DNA from: Flavobacteriaceae bacterium
GTDB lineage: Bacteria; Bacteroidota; Bacteroidia; Flavobacteriales; Flavobacteriaceae
NCBI GenBank assembly: GCA_013042255.1
Contig: JABDQK010000209.1
Span: forward strand, 1 to 9,278
Direction: 5' to 3'
DNA: 9,278 nt
The position numbers were made by a program, and so were the translations under genes. Under the pieces are notes generated by a model. It saw only the letters and a list, made by a program, of their open reading frames with translations, was not told the origin of the DNA and did not search any database. Below are positions 6,527 to 9,278 of the stretch, piece after piece. The stretch's first letter is position 1. Every line of letters begins with the position of its first letter.

Positions 6527-8140
6527 ATGAAGAAATATCATTACATATGGCCTGCAGTCATAGCATTGGCACTGGCACTGGGTATCTTAATTGGAGGTAA
6601 GCTCCATTTCAATGATTCACCTGAAAAACTCTTTACTACAAATTCAAAGAAAGACAAACTCAACCGACTCATAGACTACATTGATTATGAGTATGTCGAT
6701 GAGATCAATACCGACAGTATAGTTGACGTTACCGTGAATAACATCCTGGAAAAATTAGATCCGCATTCGGTCTATATCCCCAGGGAAGAGCTCTCCCAGG
6801 TTTCAGAAAATATGAAAGGAGATTTTGTTGGGATTGGGATTAATTTCTATATGTATCGCGATACAATTACCGTGATCAGGACGGTTGAGAACGGCCCCAG
6901 TTTTTTAAAGGGAATAGAAGCCGGAGATCGTATTTTGGTAGCTGATGGTGATACACTCTACGGTAAAAACCTCCCCAGCAGGAAGATAGTGGGAACACTT
7001 AAAGGCGAAAGTGGAACAACAGTAAATTTAAAGGTCTACAGGAAAAAAGAGGATCGTTTCTTTGATGTTACCCTAAGGAGAGACCGGGTTCCAATTAAAA
7101 GTGTTGAATCTTACTATATGCTGTCACCCGATATGGGATACATCAAGATCAACAGATTTGCGGAAAGCACTTACAAAGAATTTAAAAACGCCTTGAGGTC
7201 TTTACAAAAAAAGGGTGCCAAGAAATTAACCCTCGACCTAAGAGATAATCCCGGGGGCTATCTGGGAATTGCAGAACAGCTGGCAGACGAATTCCTGAAA
7301 GACGGGAAGCTTATTCTTTTTACCAAGAATAAAAAAGGGAAGATTGATAAGATGTTTGCCACCGAGAAAGGCTCTTTTGAGGATAAACCCGTTTATGTAC
7401 TGATCAATGAGCGATCGGCATCTGCCAGTGAGATCATTGCCGGGGCATTGCAGGATAATGATGTTGGCACCATCGTGGGCCGCAGGTCATTTGGAAAGGG
7501 CTTAGTGCAAAGGGAAATGGCCCTGGGAGATGGCTCGGCTGTTCGGTTAACGGTTTCACGCTACTATACCCCAACCGGTAGGTCGATTCAGCGCGATTAC
7601 CAAAACGGAAGTGAAGATTATTATGAGCGATTTGAGGAGCGGTATGAAAGCGGGGAACTGGTTTCAGCAGACAGCATAAAAGTGGCCGATTCACTAAAAT
7701 ATACTACCCCTAAAGGAAAAACAGTTTATGGGGGCGGTGGTATTATTCCCGATGTGTTTGTTCCCATCGGAAATATAGAAGAAGAAACAATCAAGAGTAT
7801 GGAGAGTCTGGGCTTTATTTCCCGTTTTATCTTCGAACATCTTGAGGAGGATCGGCAGCGTTATTACGACTATACTGAATTCGACTTCGTAAATAACTTC
7901 AGAGTTGATGACATCCTGTTTGAAAAGTTTGTAGACTTTGCCTTGTCTAACAACATCAGCATGGATTTTTACCAATACGATAAGCGCATTAAATTGTATT
8001 TAAAAGCCGCTTTGGCTGAGCAGTTATTTTCTCCTAATATCAGCGCTAAGATCAAAGGGGAGATTGATTATATGCTACAAAAAGTAATTGATCTCGACTC
8101 GCCTACCTGGCAAGCCGAAAAGCGTTTGCTAAAGGAGTAA
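6527..8140 (+). CDS. S41 family C-terminal processing protease
   Basis: This 537-residue protease has a single N-terminal hydrophobic segment (about 8-24, lysines before it), so it is either membrane-anchored or exported with its catalytic part in the periplasm. A PDZ domain covers about 97-183 ('VGIGINFY' to 'LRRDRVP'). The S41 catalytic core follows, with 'LDLRDNPGG' and the serine-lysine dyad: S299 in 'RSASASEI' and K324 in 'RSFGKGLVQ'. The 25-residue gap equals that of the characterised algal D1 processing protease (S372/K397). A C-terminal extension of roughly 130-150 residues beyond the core is charged and probably helical. The family trims or degrades proteins from their C-termini in the envelope. 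AGGAG lies 3 bases before the ATG, one of the few Shine-Dalgarno-like sites in the window. It is the second gene after the dCMP deaminase and ends 17 bases from the convergent hydrolase gene. Confidence 0.94.
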   Translation: MKKYHYIWPAVIALALALGILIGGKLHFNDSPEKLFTTNSKKDKLNRLIDYIDYEYVDEINTDSIVDVTVNNILEKLDPHSVYIPREELSQVSENMKGDFVGIGINFYMYRDTITVIRTVENGPSFLKGIEAGDRILVADGDTLYGKNLPSRKIVGTLKGESGTTVNLKVYRKKEDRFFDVTLRRDRVPIKSVESYYMLSPDMGYIKINRFAESTYKEFKNALRSLQKKGAKKLTLDLRDNPGGYLGIAEQLADEFLKDGKLILFTKNKKGKIDKMFATEKGSFEDKPVYVLINERSASASEIIAGALQDNDVGTIVGRRSFGKGLVQREMALGDGSAVRLTVSRYYTPTGRSIQRDYQNGSEDYYERFEERYESGELVSADSIKVADSLKYTTPKGKTVYGGGGIIPDVFVPIGNIEEETIKSMESLGFISRFIFEHLEEDRQRYYDYTEFDFVNNFRVDDILFEKFVDFALSNNISMDFYQYDKRIKLYLKAALAEQLFSPNISAKIKGEIDYMLQKVIDLDSPTWQAEKRLLKE

Positions 8141-8157
8141 ATCAGGGAAAGATTGGA

Positions 8158-9278
8158 TTAATAACGGTTTAAGAGATCCTGAAAATCCTTAAGTTTTTTG
8201 ATTTGCTGGAATTCTACAGTATTTCTTATAAAATCTTTATCGGTCCATCCCAGTTGTAAAACCCTTTCCAAATGATCCATGGCTGAAGGATTTTTATTCC
8301 ATGCCGCGTATTTCCGGGCTAATTGGTAGTGTGTATACGGGCTGTCAGGAGCAATTACCAAAAGCAGTTCTTCTGTATATTCCTGCTCCTTTACTCTGTT
8401 TTCGCGCAAAAAGGAGTCCATTGATTCTCCTGCCATAGCGAATAGTGAACGCTGCAACCGAAAGGCCATCAGTTGATATTCTTTTTCTTTATGCGAGCTG
8501 TATTTTTCATTCAGTTCCTGTATGGTTTTCTTCCACCATTGGAACTCATCCGGACTATGACCAAGAGACAATTCAAGAGCAAATTTCTGCTTCATTTTGT
8601 GGTTTAAAGTGTCTTCCAGTCTGGCTACGTTGTTAAGGAGAGCCTTTTCCTTTCGATAACTCTTAGCGCGCTTTATTTTTTTTAATCGCTTTTGAAGACT
8701 GTCTGTAGCGATCAGATCGGGATAATACTTTATCAACCGGTTTAATTCCCTGGCAGCGTCTACCAGTTTATCTTCCTTTTCAAAATCAATCGCCCTGCTA
8801 AGGACCTCGCTGAAATTTTCGTTTCTCTGCAGCTTATTTTCTTTTTTGATTCCTTTTCGGAAAGCTTCTTCTTCGAGCCAATTAAATGCACGGAGGATAA
8901 CCTCAGGCGGCGGCCATTGGTGTTCCCCTTCAAAAACAATCAGTTCGTTAGAGATCTTAAGTGATACTAACCATTCTTTGGTTTTGTGCATTTCGCGGTA
9001 ATTCATGTCCTTATTTCCAACTATCCCGAGGTAGGAAAAATGACTGTTTTTGCTTGGGAAATAAAGAGGGTACTGGGCAAAGCCAGCGCCACATGCGATA
9101 ACGCCCTGAATAGCACTGCTCAATACGGCAATCGTCCCTGCCAGACGCGACCCACCCGAAAATCCGGCGGTATAAATACGATCACTATTTACATTATATT
9201 TTGCAAAAACGGTTTTAAAGAGTCGGTCTGCAATTTCCAGATTAGGGGCGTAGGGGCCATTTCTGGAATTGTTGGAAC
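8158..9278 (-). CDS. Alpha/beta hydrolase (esterase-like) with C-terminal helical repeat region, 5' end outside window
   Basis: The reading frame stays open to the window edge, giving 372 visible residues; the true start lies beyond 9278. A TTG at 9123 could be mistaken for a start, but it lies after the nucleophile, so starting there would destroy the enzyme. Visible residues (numbered from the edge) include the nucleophile elbow 'GFSGGSR' with S40, an aspartate D90 in 'GNKDMNY' and a histidine H119 in 'EGEHQWPPP', which together form a complete triad in the order and spacing of small esterases of the LpqC/PHB depolymerase-like type. After about residue 135 comes a lysine- and glutamate-rich helical region of about 235 residues, ending in TPR-like helices ('THYQLARKYAAW', 'AMDHLERVLQLGW'). 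A signal peptide would be in the missing part. The substrate is unknown. It converges on the protease gene with 17 bases between. Confidence 0.82.
   Translation of the reverse strand, partial: SNNSRNGPYAPNLEIADRLFKTVFAKYNVNSDRIYTAGFSGGSRLAGTIAVLSSAIQGVIACGAGFAQYPLYFPSKNSHFSYLGIVGNKDMNYREMHKTKEWLVSLKISNELIVFEGEHQWPPPEVILRAFNWLEEEAFRKGIKKENKLQRNENFSEVLSRAIDFEKEDKLVDAARELNRLIKYYPDLIATDSLQKRLKKIKRAKSYRKEKALLNNVARLEDTLNHKMKQKFALELSLGHSPDEFQWWKKTIQELNEKYSSHKEKEYQLMAFRLQRSLFAMAGESMDSFLRENRVKEQEYTEELLLVIAPDSPYTHYQLARKYAAWNKNPSAMDHLERVLQLGWTDKDFIRNTVEFQQIKKLKDFQDLLNRY

Noticed and set aside
1..9278. Defence system, mobile element, CRISPR or prophage
   Set aside because: All ten genes fall in ordinary metabolic or envelope families; no transposase, integrase, nuclease, spaced direct repeats or attachment-like sites were seen.

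Overview
The window looks like a chromosomal housekeeping stretch of a Bacteroidota member, most likely a marine Flavobacteriaceae. The reasons are moderate GC with short spacers, almost no Shine-Dalgarno sequences, several matches to the Bacteroidota -7 box TAnnTTTG just upstream of starts, and families common in that group (BrxA/BrxB bacilliredoxin, twin-arginine Gfo/Idh/MocA oxidoreductase, HupE/UreJ protein, dCMP deaminase followed by an S41 protease). I see no tRNA, rRNA, CRISPR array, insertion sequence, prophage or restriction/defence cassette. Coding density is very high; the longest gap between genes is about 125 bases.

Layout. At 42-1112 (+) lies a PA0069-type radical SAM protein, directly downstream of an unusual 38-base symmetric element that contains its probable promoter. 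It overlaps tail to tail, by 9 bases, with an exported Gfo/Idh/MocA oxidoreductase (1104-2528, -). Upstream of that on the minus strand are an HD-domain phosphohydrolase (2639-3298) and a PlsC-type acyltransferase (3295-4032), joined by an ATGA overlap. A bacilliredoxin gene (4095-4505, -) ends in a clear intrinsic terminator just before plsC. A short intergenic region (4506-4626) carries two divergent promoters whose -7 regions are an exact 11-base inverted repeat. The rightward one drives a membrane-anchored TerB/J-domain co-chaperone (4627-5358) and a HupE/UreJ-like membrane protein (5370-5954). Next come a GTG-started dCMP deaminase (6080-6520) and, 6 bases later, a C-terminal processing protease (6527-8140). 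The window closes with the 3' part of a minus-strand gene for a secreted-type alpha/beta hydrolase fused to a helical repeat region (8158 to beyond 9278).

Function. The set is a mix of phospholipid synthesis (PlsC), nucleotide metabolism (dCMP deaminase, possibly the HD protein), thiol redox repair (bacilliredoxin), membrane chaperoning (J protein) and periplasmic proteolysis (S41). I found no convincing new multi-gene system. The points most worth a second look are the tandem TGGA-N5-TCCA palindromes over the radical SAM promoter, the mirrored promoters at 4528-4609, the terminator abutting the plsC start, and the hydrolase-helical repeat fusion, whose true N-terminus lies outside the window.
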